Of a DNA stretch of 64,000 bases, positions 36,153-45,088 are shown one piece after another. Under the pieces are notes generated by a model, which did not search any database, was not told where the DNA came from, and worked only from the letters and a program-made list of their open reading frames with translations. The DNA lies in assembly GCF_029714365.1 (NCBI RefSeq), contig NZ_CP121660.1, positions 1,178,001 through 1,242,000 of the forward strand, written 5' to 3'. A program made the position numbers and the translations under genes. Source of the DNA: Sinorhizobium terangae. Lineage in GTDB: Bacteria > Pseudomonadota > Alphaproteobacteria > Rhizobiales > Rhizobiaceae. Positions within the stretch are counted from its first letter, which is position 1. The number at the start of each line of letters is the position of its first letter.

Positions 36153-38438
36153 TCACTGCGTGGCATCGGAGCGCGCCGAGCGCTCGTCACGGGTCGTCTT
36201 CTTTCGTCGATGCTGCGTTGCAATCGGCGATATCTCTTCCATGGGAAATGCGTCGACTGCAATCACACGGTCCACCGCCGCCTTGGCTTCGGTGAGTTGC
36301 GCGAATTCAGCTTCGCTGATGACACCCTTGTCGCGGGCCGCTTCGAGGTCACGGACATGCATATCGCGCATCCTCTTTTCGAGGGGTGCCACCGCGATCA
36401 CGTGCCTGAGAGCCCGCTCGAGATCCTTCAGCGGATGCTCCGCGTGTCCTTCCCCGAGGTAGATGTCTGGCGTCAGCCGGTCGCGCTGCGGCGAATCCTT
36501 CATCAGTGTTTCGGCCACCGCGCTCGTCAGTTCGTCGGACGGCGTCGGAGCGGATACGCCAGCGGGGAAAGCGACAAGCCTCACAAGGAATGCCGCCCAG
36601 CGCGATGGCAGATTGTCGAGTACGCCGGCAAAGGCGGCCGCGATGCGGCCCTGCCCCTGGCGCATCAAATAATCGACGATAGGTCGGTCTTCCTCATGCC
36701 GACCCTCTGCCTCGAAACGCTTCAGAACAGCGCCGAGCAGGTAGAGTTCAGAAAGTATGTCACCGAGTCTGGCTGAGATCATTTCCTTGCGCTTGAGCGC
36801 GCCGCCCAACGTCAGCAGCGAGAGATCCGCAAGCAGCGCGAAGGCTGCGGCATGCCGCGAGAGCTGTTTCCAGTAGCCGGGCATCGCCGCCCCATCCGGG
36901 GCCGGACCGATGCGCCCGCCCGACCAGCCGCGGACGAAGGCGCGCCAAAGCGTAGCGAAAGCATGGCCGACATGGCGCCAGAGCATCTTGTCGAAGGTGT
37001 CCAGGCCCTTCTCCCCCTCCTGTTCGGATAGCGCCAGAATCTCCTTCAGCATGTAGGGATGGGAGCGCACCGCGCCCTGGCCGAAGATCATCAGGTTGCG
37101 CGTGAGAATATTGGCGCCCTCGACCGTGATTCCGATCGGCACCGACCTGTATTGGCTGGCGAGATAATTCCTCGGACCGTCGATGATCGCCTTGCCGCCG
37201 TGGATGTCCATCGCCTTCCCGACGGAATCGCGCATCCGCTCGGTGGCATGGAACTTCATGATGGCCGAGATCACCGACGGCCTGTGTCCCTCGTCGAGAG
37301 CGGCGATGGTGAGCCGTCGTGCGGCATCGATCTGGTAAATGTTTGCGGCAATATCGGCAAGCGGCTTCCGGATGCCCTCGAACATGCCGATCGGCACGTC
37401 GAACTGGGTCCTGACCCGCGCATAGGCGCCGCTGGAGCGTGCGCATATGGCCGCCGCCGCCGCCGATTGCGCCGGCAGCGAAATGCCGCGGCCAGCCGCG
37501 AGCGCCGTCATCAGCATCTTCCAGCCTTGTCCTATCTGCTTCTTGCCGCCCAAGATCAGGTCAAGCGGCAAGAACACGTCCTCGCCGTAAAGCGGACCGT
37601 TCTGGAAATGGGTGAATTGCGGAATGTGCCGCTCGCCATGCGTGACACCTGGCATCGACGTCGGCAACAACGCGACCGTGATGCCGAGTTTCTTGCCGCG
37701 GCCGAGGTGATTTTCAGGGTCGTACATCTTGAAGGCGATACCCGCCACGGTGGCGATCGGGCCGAGCGTGATGTAACGCTTGTGGAAGTTAAGCCTGACG
37801 CCCAGGACCTTTTCGCCCTCCCATTCGCCATACTCGACGACGCCGGTGTCGGTCATCGCTGCCGCGTCCGAGCCGGCGTCTGGCGAGGTCAGGGCAAAAC
37901 AGGGAATCTCGCGCCCGTCGGCGAGCCTGGGCAGCCAGTAATCGCGCTGCTCGTCGGTGCCGAAATGCATCAGCAATTCGCTGGGGCCAAGCGAGTTCGG
38001 CACCATCACCGTCACACCGGCCACGACGCTGCAGGAGGAGACGGTACGGACGACCTCCGAATGCGCGGTGTTTGAAAAGCCGAGGCCGCCATATTTTTTC
38101 GGGATGATCATGCCGAAGAACTTCTTCCCGCGCAGGAAATCCCAGACCTCACGCGGCAGGTCACGTTGCTCCCAGTTTATTTTCCAGTCATCCACCATCG
38201 CACAAAGTTCGCGCACCGGCCCACGCATGAAGTCCTGCTCTTCTGCGGACAGTTTCGCTGGCGGCATGGCGAGAAGCTTTCGCCAGTCGGGATCGCCGGT
38301 GAAAAGCTCGCCATCCCACCACACCGTGCCCGCCTCAATTGCGTCCCGTTCGGTCTCAGAGATCGGCGGGATGATGCGCGAGGCCCATTTGAAGACTGGC
38401 CTGGTAATGGTGTCGCGTCGGAAAGTGCGCAGCCTCAT
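36153..38438 (-). CDS. fadE: Acyl-CoA dehydrogenase, FadE type
   Basis: This 761-residue protein matches long-chain FadE. The flavin acyl-CoA dehydrogenase core (about 75-470) holds CFALTSPDAGSDAAAMTDTG, FHKRYITLGPIATVAGIAFK and MDIHGGKAIIDGPRNYLAS. It is followed by the DUF1974 tail typical of FadE (about 480-740). It performs the first oxidation of beta-oxidation and passes electrons to ETF. The ATG at 38438 has GGAGG upstream. It converges with the thiolase/FadJ operon, so one locus covers a full beta-oxidation cycle. Confidence 0.92.
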   Translation of the reverse strand: MRLRTFRRDTITRPVFKWASRIIPPISETERDAIEAGTVWWDGELFTGDPDWRKLLAMPPAKLSAEEQDFMRGPVRELCAMVDDWKINWEQRDLPREVWDFLRGKKFFGMIIPKKYGGLGFSNTAHSEVVRTVSSCSVVAGVTVMVPNSLGPSELLMHFGTDEQRDYWLPRLADGREIPCFALTSPDAGSDAAAMTDTGVVEYGEWEGEKVLGVRLNFHKRYITLGPIATVAGIAFKMYDPENHLGRGKKLGITVALLPTSMPGVTHGERHIPQFTHFQNGPLYGEDVFLPLDLILGGKKQIGQGWKMLMTALAAGRGISLPAQSAAAAAICARSSGAYARVRTQFDVPIGMFEGIRKPLADIAANIYQIDAARRLTIAALDEGHRPSVISAIMKFHATERMRDSVGKAMDIHGGKAIIDGPRNYLASQYRSVPIGITVEGANILTRNLMIFGQGAVRSHPYMLKEILALSEQEGEKGLDTFDKMLWRHVGHAFATLWRAFVRGWSGGRIGPAPDGAAMPGYWKQLSRHAAAFALLADLSLLTLGGALKRKEMISARLGDILSELYLLGAVLKRFEAEGRHEEDRPIVDYLMRQGQGRIAAAFAGVLDNLPSRWAAFLVRLVAFPAGVSAPTPSDELTSAVAETLMKDSPQRDRLTPDIYLGEGHAEHPLKDLERALRHVIAVAPLEKRMRDMHVRDLEAARDKGVISEAEFAQLTEAKAAVDRVIAVDAFPMEEISPIATQHRRKKTTRDERSARSDATQ

Positions 38439-38820
38439 GGGAAACCGCCTCCGTTCCTTATGCCATTCTAGCTGGAATGCCGCGCATCGCGATCAGTTCC
38501 AGCCTCCTCGTGCGAAGCATGGACGCACGATTGCGTTCCAGGAGCGCGAATGTTCCGGACGGAGTTGAGGGAAAATTCGCGCGCATCACCGGCGCGATGG
38601 CCTAGTAGGCCTACATGAAGCTCTGAGCATGAGCCCATGGCTGCATGCCTGCGTTCGGAGGCGCTTTCCTTCCTTAAATCAAACGGGAGCTTCGTCGGCC
38701 CGCCATCAAGTCTCGGGCCCGGGGGCATGAGCGTCACGTTCACTGCAGGGGATGGCGGAACTTTATTCCCATTTCGCGGTTGCGTTGTGCGCAAAACCTT
38801 AATCTTTCGAGGAGTGCGAG
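38439..38820. other. 382-bp divergent gap between fadE and the small basic protein gene
   Basis: The gap contains the fadE leader, a perfect 8-bp dyad GCGCGAAT (38544-38551) with ATTCGCGC (38575-38582), and an RpoE2-like promoter at 38757-38781. No convincing reading frame lies in it. Confidence 0.6.
38757..38781 (+). promoter_or_regulatory. RpoE2-type (general stress sigma factor) promoter
   Basis: GGAAC at 38757-38761, 18 bases, then TT at 38780-38781 fits the GGAAC-N18-19-TT pattern reported for sinorhizobial RpoE2 promoters. The first downstream ATG with a ribosome site is at 38821, a leader of about 30 bases. Confidence 0.6.
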
Positions 38821-38964
38821 ATGGCGACTAACCTCAAGGACGCAAAGACCGCAAAGACTTCAAAGGGCACGCATGGCGGAAATCGCGGAGGCGAACAGGG
38901 CAAGAAAGGCGACGCCAAGAGAAGTAGCCAGGCCGCGGGCAAGGATCCGAAGCGAGGTAAGTAA
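38821..38964 (+). CDS. Small basic Lys/Gly-rich protein, probable stress protein
   Basis: This is a 47-residue open frame: it opens MATNLKDAKTAKTSKGTHGG and closes SSQAAGKDPKRGK. It is highly charged, rich in Lys and Gly, and predicted disordered, like the small KGG-type proteins induced in general stress. GGAG lies 8 bases before the ATG. An RpoE2-like promoter directly upstream supports expression. No biochemical role can be named. Confidence 0.65.
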   Translation: MATNLKDAKTAKTSKGTHGGNRGGEQGKKGDAKRSSQAAGKDPKRGK

Positions 38965-39036
38965 CCGCTGATACGCGTCGGTGATTGCCGCGCCCCAGCT
39001 TCGAGCTGGTATTTTTGAAGAAGAGAAGGTGTTGCG

Positions 39037-39210
39037 ATGCTAAAATGGGCTTTTATTTTCTTCGTCATCTCGTTGGTAACTGGCCTCCTCGGGTTCTCCG
39101 GCATTTCGTCAGCGACCGCAGGCATCGCCAAGATACTGTTTTACATCGCCGTGCTGATTTTCCTGGTGTTCCTTATTCTGGCGCTGATGGTTGGGGGCGC
39201 AGTCACCTAG
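39037..39210 (+). CDS. DUF1328 small membrane protein
   Basis: This 57-residue protein begins [20 protein letters not shown] and has two hydrophobic helices, the second [20 protein letters not shown]. The pattern and the [12 protein letters not shown] turn are typical of DUF1328 (YtjA-like). AGAAGG lies 9 bases upstream of the ATG. Genes of this family are often stress-induced; it may share the RpoE2-like promoter of the preceding gene. Confidence 0.82.
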   Translation: MLKWAFIFFVISLVTGLLGFSGISSATAGIAKILFYIAVLIFLVFLILALMVGGAVT

Positions 39211-39399
39211 GCCGCAAGCCGCATCCCGTTCGGCCGCAACCGGCCCCCGATGGGGACCGCGCCGCGTACATCCGGAAGCCGACGCGTTATAGGCCGGGCC
39301 ATCGATGCCGGAGCGAGAACGCCCTTCTCACAGCTTGCCGGCATACTTCGGCCGGCCCATTGAGGTACCGTTGATCAGGGGCAGTGCTCTGGAGCTTCA

Positions 39400-40014
39400 A
39401 TGATGCCAGGGAAGGTTCTTAATGGTAGCGTCGCGCAGCGGTTGGCCACTATCTTGTGCATTTTGTCGCTTGTTGGTCTCGCTGCTCTTATCGGCTTGGA
39501 ACGTCAGCCGCGGCAATATCGGACAGACCCTCCGGTCGCAGCCGCTCTCAACCAGTTGCGCCTGATGCCTGCTGGCATCGGTGGTGCGCCTCCCGAAATC
39601 TATTTCGCGCTCGACAAGCCCTATGAAACGAGTGCCTATGACCTAAGCCAGGGCAAGCGGCTGTATTCCTGGTTCGGATGCCCTTCCTGCCACGGCGACG
39701 GTCGAGGTGGGGCGGGGCCGTCTTTGCTCGATGGATGGTGGTTATACGGACCCTCGCTGGTCGCGATAGCGTCCTCCATTCGAGACGGACGTCCGCGGGG
39801 AATGCCGGCCTTCCGCAGCAGGATGACGACAGACCAGATCTGGCAGCTTGCCGGCTATGTCAAGACGATCGGCGCCTATTCGGCTTCGCTGACCGCACCG
39901 AGCCGGAACGACGACAAGCACACCCGACCGGCGGAAAACCGGGCGCCGGCCGCCATTCTCTTCAATGAAGACCGCCCGGTGCTGCCCCGTTCCGAGCAAG
40001 GGCCGCCATCTTGA
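39400..40014 (+). CDS. Membrane-anchored c-type cytochrome of the caa3 operon
   Basis: This 204-residue protein has one N-terminal membrane segment (RLATILCILSLVGLAALIGL) and a single haem c site CPSCH at about residue 95 (YSWFGCPSCHGDGRGGAGPS). A probable distal Met lies in RDGRPRGMPAFRSRMTTDQI. It opens the oxidase operon and likely feeds electrons to the CuA/haem c subunit II. The ATG at 39400 has GGAG upstream; its TGA overlaps the TTG of the next gene. Confidence 0.85.
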   Translation: MMPGKVLNGSVAQRLATILCILSLVGLAALIGLERQPRQYRTDPPVAAALNQLRLMPAGIGGAPPEIYFALDKPYETSAYDLSQGKRLYSWFGCPSCHGDGRGGAGPSLLDGWWLYGPSLVAIASSIRDGRPRGMPAFRSRMTTDQIWQLAGYVKTIGAYSASLTAPSRNDDKHTRPAENRAPAAILFNEDRPVLPRSEQGPPS

Positions 40015-40997
40015 AAAGGACCTCGACTCTCCTCCTGCTCGCGTCACTGGCTTCGGGATGTAGCGGCGCCCAGTCGGCCCTGAATGCTGAAGGCCACGCG
40101 GCGATTGAGCTCAAGGCCTTGATAGTTGGGGTAATCTTCGTCTGCGCTGCCGTGTGGTTGCTGGTCATGATCGCTTTGGTCTTAGCGCTTGCGCGTCGGC
40201 GCGATCGAGACAGTGGCGCAATTTCCGAGCGCAAAGCAGCCGTCGCCGTTTCCGGCGCGGTCGGCGCAACAGTGCTCGTCATAGCCGGTTTGACGATCGC
40301 GAGCTTCTATACGACCCGCGCGCTCTCCGAGGCTACGACCCCGGAGCTGACGATCGACGTCACGGCCCAGCAATGGTGGTGGCAATTCACTTATGTCGGT
40401 TCAGATTCCGCGGGCGGCTTCGTGACGGCCAACGAGATCCACGTCCCGGTCGGGAAAGCCGTGCGGCTGCGGCTCAAGAGCAGCGACGTCATTCATTCCT
40501 TTTGGGTGCCGAGCCTTGCCGGCAAGCAGGACCTTATCCCCGGTCGCGAAAACACGCTGACGCTGCGGGCAGAAAGACCAGGCATCTATCGCGGCCAGTG
40601 CGCGGAGTTTTGCGGTCTGCAGCATAGCCACATGGCACTCTTCGTAATCGCGGAAGCGCAGGCGGATTACGAGCGCTGGGCCGAGAGACAACGCGGACTC
40701 GGTGCGGAACCAAGGGAGGCGGAGGCCGTTGCAGGCAAAGCCGTATTCATGGCCAAGCAATGCGCCGCATGCCATACGATACGCGGCACGAGGGCTTTGG
40801 GCACGACCGGGCCTGACCTTAGCCATGTCGGCAGCCGCCGCACCATTGCAGCAGGACTGCTCGAAAACACCCGCGGTTCGCTTGCCGCCTGGATCGCCGA
40901 TCCCCAGACGTTGAAGCCCGGAAACAATATGCCGCTGGTTCCCCTTTCAAGCGACGAGCTACGACAGCTTGCCGCTTATATGGAGGGCCTCGAATGA
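40011..40997 (+). CDS. ctaC: Cytochrome c oxidase subunit II with fused cytochrome c (caa3 type)
   Basis: This 328-residue lipoprotein has a signal with a lipobox (TLLLLASLASGCSG) and two membrane helices at about 30-50 and 75-98. The CuA domain holds QQWWWQFTYVGSD, HSFWVPSLAGKQDLIPGREN and the copper ligands in GQCAEFCGLQHSHMALFVIA. A C-terminal haem c domain (CAACH near residue 250, later Met in NNMPLVPLSSDELRQLA) makes it a caa3-type subunit. Translation starts at TTG 40011, coupled to the previous gene. Confidence 0.92.
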   Translation: MKRTSTLLLLASLASGCSGAQSALNAEGHAAIELKALIVGVIFVCAAVWLLVMIALVLALARRRDRDSGAISERKAAVAVSGAVGATVLVIAGLTIASFYTTRALSEATTPELTIDVTAQQWWWQFTYVGSDSAGGFVTANEIHVPVGKAVRLRLKSSDVIHSFWVPSLAGKQDLIPGRENTLTLRAERPGIYRGQCAEFCGLQHSHMALFVIAEAQADYERWAERQRGLGAEPREAEAVAGKAVFMAKQCAACHTIRGTRALGTTGPDLSHVGSRRTIAAGLLENTRGSLAAWIADPQTLKPGNNMPLVPLSSDELRQLAAYMEGLE

Positions 40998-42907
40998 GTG
41001 AGGACCGGAAGCAATCTCCGTTGATGGACGACGGATTGGACGACGCCGAGCTCGAGCGGCATCTGCGGCAGAGCTGGGAAACACCGCGCGGGATTTGGAA
41101 TGCCCTTGCGACGGTGGACCACAAGATCATCGCTCGGCGTTACATAGTCACCGCATTCATCTTCCTCATCCTGGGAGGGCTGCTGGCGGTCGCGATGCGC
41201 ATTCAGCTGGCACGGCCGGAAGCGCGTATTCTCGACCCTGACCGATACAACCAGATCTTCACCATGCACGGGAGCACCATGATGTTCCTGTTCGCAGTCC
41301 CGGTGATGGAGGCGATGGCCATCTACCTCGTGCCGCTCATGGTCGGCACCCGCAACATCGCTTTTCCTCGGCTGAATGCCTTTTCCTACTGGATCATATT
41401 GGCTGGCGGTCTGCTCCTTTGGATTTCCTTCGCTCTCGATGCCGCGCCAGACGTCGGCTGGTTCGCCTATGTGCCGCTTTCCGGCCCGGAATATGGTTCC
41501 GGAAAGCGCGCCGACATTTGGGCGCAGATGATCACTTTCACCGAGCTGTCGGCGCTTGCGGTTGCTGTGGAAATCGTCGTCACGGTGTTCAAGCAGCGCG
41601 CGCCCGGCATGTCGCTCGACCGCATACCCCTGCTGGTCTGGTCCATGCTCGTCATGGCGTTCATCGTCATCATGGCGATGCCGGCGATCATGTTTGCTAG
41701 TTCAACACTCATCCTCGATCGCCTGGTGGAAACGCAGTTCTACAATCCGGCCGCCGGCGGCGACGCCTTGCTCTGGCAGCACGTGTTCTGGTTTTTCGGC
41801 CATCCCGAGGTCTACATCATATTTCTTCCGGCCGCGGGTATGGTTTCGACGATCGTCGCCACTTTTTCCCGTCGGGCCATATTCGGCTATCTGCCTCTCG
41901 TGATGGCTTTCATCGCCACAGGTATCCTGGCCTTCGGTCTTTGGGTACATCACATGTTCGTCGTTGGCCTGCCGCGACTAGGCGAGAGTTTCTTCACGGC
42001 GTCGAGCATGGCGATCGCAGTGCCGGCGGGAATCCAGATTTTCTGCTGGTTGGCGACGCTGTGGCTCGGTCGGCCAGTATTTGCGACACCGCTGCTGTTC
42101 GTGATCGGCTTCATCGTCACCTTCGTGATCGGTGGCCTGACCGGAGTCATGGTCGCATCCGTGCCATTCGACACACAGGTTCATGATACATATTTCGTGG
42201 TTGCGCACTTCCACTATGTGCTCGTCGGTGGCGCGGTCTTTCCGTTGCTCGGGGCGATCTATTACTGGTTTCCAAAAATGACCGGTCGAATGATGAGCGA
42301 GCGGCTCGGACGATGGGCGTTCGGCCTGATTTTCGTGGGTTTCAACCTGACATTCTTCCCGATGCACATTCTCGGTCTTCTTGGTATGCCGCGTCGGGTC
42401 TACACCTACCAGCCGGACCTACCCTGGGGAGGATTGAACCTTTTCATCAGCCTGAGCGCGCTGCTCCTGGTTTCCGGCTTTCTCGTCTTCGTCATCGATG
42501 TTGTGCGCGCCTGGCGATCAGGCCCACAGGCCGGACCAAATCCCTGGAAGGCAGCGACGCTGGAGTGGGCGACCTCGTCACCGCCTCCGGCCTATAATTT
42601 TCGCAGGATCCCCGTTGTCGATGCCTCTGATCCTCTTTGGATGCATCCCGAGGAACTCGCTGTGACGGCAGGGCAACGGGTCGATCGCCGGGAACTCATT
42701 GTGAGCAGCGTGGTTGAAGCCTTGCCGGAAGCGCGGGAATCGTCGCCGCGCGACTCCATCTGGCCGTTCTGGGCGGCGATCGCCACTTCGATCATGCTGA
42801 TCGGCTCGATTTTCACGCCGTGGGCGGTCGTCTGGGGGTCGATCCCGATTGCGGTGTGCCTGATCGGCTGGTTTTGGCCAAAGGGCACAGCGGAGGACAT
42901 ATCATGA
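40994..42907 (+). CDS. ctaD: Cytochrome c oxidase subunit I
   Basis: This 637-residue catalytic subunit has at least 12 helices. Haem a and CuB ligands appear in FTMHGSTMMFLFAVPVMEAM, WQHVFWFFGHPEVYIIFLP (His-Tyr cross-link site and the family A Glu), GLWVHHMFVVGLPRLGESF and HDTYFVVAHFHYVLVGGAVF. The presence of HPEVY places it in the A-family proton-pumping oxidases. A longer C-terminal tail with two more helices is common in caa3 enzymes. It overlaps both neighbours by ATGA. Confidence 0.96.
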   Translation: MSEDRKQSPLMDDGLDDAELERHLRQSWETPRGIWNALATVDHKIIARRYIVTAFIFLILGGLLAVAMRIQLARPEARILDPDRYNQIFTMHGSTMMFLFAVPVMEAMAIYLVPLMVGTRNIAFPRLNAFSYWIILAGGLLLWISFALDAAPDVGWFAYVPLSGPEYGSGKRADIWAQMITFTELSALAVAVEIVVTVFKQRAPGMSLDRIPLLVWSMLVMAFIVIMAMPAIMFASSTLILDRLVETQFYNPAAGGDALLWQHVFWFFGHPEVYIIFLPAAGMVSTIVATFSRRAIFGYLPLVMAFIATGILAFGLWVHHMFVVGLPRLGESFFTASSMAIAVPAGIQIFCWLATLWLGRPVFATPLLFVIGFIVTFVIGGLTGVMVASVPFDTQVHDTYFVVAHFHYVLVGGAVFPLLGAIYYWFPKMTGRMMSERLGRWAFGLIFVGFNLTFFPMHILGLLGMPRRVYTYQPDLPWGGLNLFISLSALLLVSGFLVFVIDVVRAWRSGPQAGPNPWKAATLEWATSSPPPAYNFRRIPVVDASDPLWMHPEELAVTAGQRVDRRELIVSSVVEALPEARESSPRDSIWPFWAAIATSIMLIGSIFTPWAVVWGSIPIAVCLIGWFWPKGTAEDIS

Positions 42908-43506
42908 AAGAGAGGGCGGTGCTGGACGTATCGAAACTGCCCCTGCATGGGCTGAGCACCGCCAGTCCCACCTGGTGGGGAACCTGTGCCTTCATGCTCA
43001 TCGAGGGCAGCGGTTTCGCCCTGGCGATCGCAATCTACTTCTACTTGCTGAGCCTCGCCCCGAACTGGCCGATCGATGCGCCGCCGCCCGATCTTTTCCC
43101 CGGAACCATGCTCACGCTCCTCCTCCTGGCAAGCATCGTCCCAAATATCCTCGTTTCCCGCTGGGCGACGGCGAGGGCACTGGCGAAGGTCCGTATCGGG
43201 CTGATCGTGATGACGCTCCTCGAGGCGGCGCCGCTCGCACCCCGCATCTTCGAATTTCCTGCCATGCATGTCAGCTGGGATGAAAATGCCTATGGCTCGA
43301 TCGTGTGGACATTGCTAGGACTGCATACCGCCCACGTCATCACAGACCTCATCGATACGCTTGTTCTCACCTGCCTGATGTTCACCCGATACGGCGACAA
43401 CACGCGCCGCTACGGCGACGTCGAGGATAATTGCCTCTATTGGAACTTCGTGATCGTCACGTGGCTTCCCCTCTACGTCTGTCTCTATTGGGTGCCTCGG
43501 CTATGA
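42904..43506 (+). CDS. ctaE: Cytochrome c oxidase subunit III
   Basis: This 200-residue membrane protein has about five helices, opening with HGLSTASPTWWGTCAFMLIE and including GLHTAHVITDLIDTLVLTCL, then the closing WNFVIVTWLPLYVCLYWVPR. It is shorter than mitochondrial-type subunit III, as in many caa3 operons. The start is the ATG at 42904 (MKERAVLDVSKL), overlapping the subunit I stop by ATGA. Confidence 0.88.
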   Translation: MKERAVLDVSKLPLHGLSTASPTWWGTCAFMLIEGSGFALAIAIYFYLLSLAPNWPIDAPPPDLFPGTMLTLLLLASIVPNILVSRWATARALAKVRIGLIVMTLLEAAPLAPRIFEFPAMHVSWDENAYGSIVWTLLGLHTAHVITDLIDTLVLTCLMFTRYGDNTRRYGDVEDNCLYWNFVIVTWLPLYVCLYWVPRL

Positions 43507-43814
43507 GCACTGGGATCGCCAAATACGCCGGATTGCTCCTCGCGTGTGGCGCGTGGGCAATCAATACCCAGCTCGGTCAAATCCTGCCTTACGCCGATTG
43601 TGGCGCCGGCGTCTCCTGGTCGACTGTCGCCTCGTTCGTTGCTGTGGCCGTGGCACTCGCCGGAACCCTCGTCTCGCATGCCCGTTTTGGGCCAAGCGAA
43701 CCTCGAGCAATTCTGTTCATCGCCAAGCTGAATGTCCTTGCCGGTCTCGCCTTCGCCTTTGCCCTTCTCTTGCAGGCAGCCGCCGCCATGCTGCTCGACC
43801 CATGCCTACGGTAA
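43503..43814 (+). CDS. Small membrane protein in the caa3 operon
   Basis: This 103-residue protein has three hydrophobic stretches (YAGLLLACGAWAINTQLGQI, WSTVASFVAVAVALAGTLVS, NVLAGLAFAFALLLQAAAAM). Its position after subunit III suggests a subunit IV or assembly role, but I recognise no family. It overlaps subunit III by ATGA and overlaps the next gene by 13 bases. Confidence 0.78.
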   Translation: MSTGIAKYAGLLLACGAWAINTQLGQILPYADCGAGVSWSTVASFVAVAVALAGTLVSHARFGPSEPRAILFIAKLNVLAGLAFAFALLLQAAAAMLLDPCLR

Positions 43815-44698
43815 TTGCAGCACTGGTGTTGTCCCTACTGGCGGGGCCAGCTGCCGCCCACGAAGCTGAGCCGCATGCCTCCGTGCTCGTCTGGAGCTTC
43901 GATCCATGGGTTGTAACGCCGATCGCCATCGTGGGACTGCTCTATGCAATTGGTTCCTTTCGGCTGTGGCTGCGCTCACGCACCAGCCACGGCGTAACTG
44001 GAAGGTCCGCCTTGATCTGGTGGGCTGGATGGCTGGTGCTTGCGGCGGCGTTGGTATCGCCCCTGCATTTCCTTGGGGAGCACCTTTTCGCCGTGCACAT
44101 GATCGAACATGAACTCGTCATGGCGGTGTCTGCACCTCTCCTCGTTCTCTCGCGGCCGGTGGGCGTGCTGCTTTGGGGGTTGCCAAGAAGAATCCGGCGC
44201 CTGATCCGGCGAGGGATGAAGGAGAAATTTGTCCAGGTCGCATGGGATTGGCTCACCCGCGCAACGGTCGCCACCCTGCTGCATGGGGCCGCAATCTGGG
44301 TTTGGCATGCGCCCCTGCTGTTCGATGCAACACTGACCGATATCACCGTTCACCGGATGCAACATCTCAGTTTCTTCATGACGGCGCTGCTGTTCTGGTG
44401 GTCGATGCTGTGGTGGAGCGACCGAGGCGCTGCTGCCTGGCATCTTTTCCTCACCATGCTTCACACCAGCGCGCTGGGCGCCCTTGTCGCGCTTGCGCCA
44501 CGTGTGGTCTATCCGGTCCAAACACAGACGGCGCCGGATTGGGGTCTGACGCAGCTTGAGGATCAGCAGCTCGCCGGCATGTTGATGTGGGTGCCGGGAG
44601 GTATCATTTATGGCAGCGCGGCGCTGGCGCTGTTGGCCCTATGGATCGCAAAGTCGAGTAGAGGAGAGCTCCATGCAGGCCGCTTCCACTCGCCGTAA
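43802..44698 (+). CDS. ctaG: Cytochrome c oxidase assembly factor CtaG (caa3 type)
   Basis: This 298-residue membrane protein has about seven helices and matches the CtaG_caa3 family: a signal-like start (VIAALVLSLLAGPAAAHEAE), the His-containing LGEHLFAVHMIEHELVMAVS and SDRGAAAWHLFLTMLHTSAL segments. It is thought to help insert copper or mature caa3 oxidases. The ATG at 43802 lies inside the previous gene. Confidence 0.88.
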   Translation: MPTVIAALVLSLLAGPAAAHEAEPHASVLVWSFDPWVVTPIAIVGLLYAIGSFRLWLRSRTSHGVTGRSALIWWAGWLVLAAALVSPLHFLGEHLFAVHMIEHELVMAVSAPLLVLSRPVGVLLWGLPRRIRRLIRRGMKEKFVQVAWDWLTRATVATLLHGAAIWVWHAPLLFDATLTDITVHRMQHLSFFMTALLFWWSMLWWSDRGAAAWHLFLTMLHTSALGALVALAPRVVYPVQTQTAPDWGLTQLEDQQLAGMLMWVPGGIIYGSAALALLALWIAKSSRGELHAGRFHSP

Positions 44699-45086
44699 AG
44701 CTTCGCTCCTACTGACAAGTATTGTCGTTGCGATGTCTCTGGTCATGGTTGGCGCCAATGTCTTGAAGGAGAGGCAGCAGCGGCGTTCCGTGGCGATGGC
44801 TATGACCCAGGGCGATCCATCGCAAGCACCTCCCATCTTTCGAAAATATGGCTGCGGTGGATGCCACGTCATTCCAGGCGTTGCCGGCGCCGATGGTAAG
44901 GTTGGCGGCCCCCTCGTCGATCTGCGCGAGCGCGTCTATCTTGCCGGCGTTGTCGAAAATACGTCGGAAAATCTCGTAAGCTGGATCGTCTCGCCGCAGC
45001 GTTTTTCACAGCATTCCGCCATGCCCGCTACGGGGATCACCGAGCCGGAGGCGAGGCATCTCGCGGCCTATCTATACGCGCAGTGA
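44673..45086 (+). CDS. Membrane-anchored c-type cytochrome, last gene of the caa3 operon
   Basis: This 137-residue protein has an N-terminal helix (ASLLLTSIVVAMSLVMVGAN) and one haem c site, CGGCH, in FRKYGCGGCHVIPGVAGADG. The distal Met is probably in QHSAMPATGITEPEARHLAA. The ATG at 44673 has GAGGAGAG upstream and lies inside ctaG. It is a second electron donor candidate for the oxidase. Confidence 0.86.
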   Translation: MQAASTRRKASLLLTSIVVAMSLVMVGANVLKERQQRRSVAMAMTQGDPSQAPPIFRKYGCGGCHVIPGVAGADGKVGGPLVDLRERVYLAGVVENTSENLVSWIVSPQRFSQHSAMPATGITEPEARHLAAYLYAQ

Positions 45087-45088
45087 CC

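Noticed and set aside
39371..39384. TTGATCAGGGGCAG upstream of the caa3 operon as an FNR site
   Set aside because: Only the left half matches; the right half is not TCAA.
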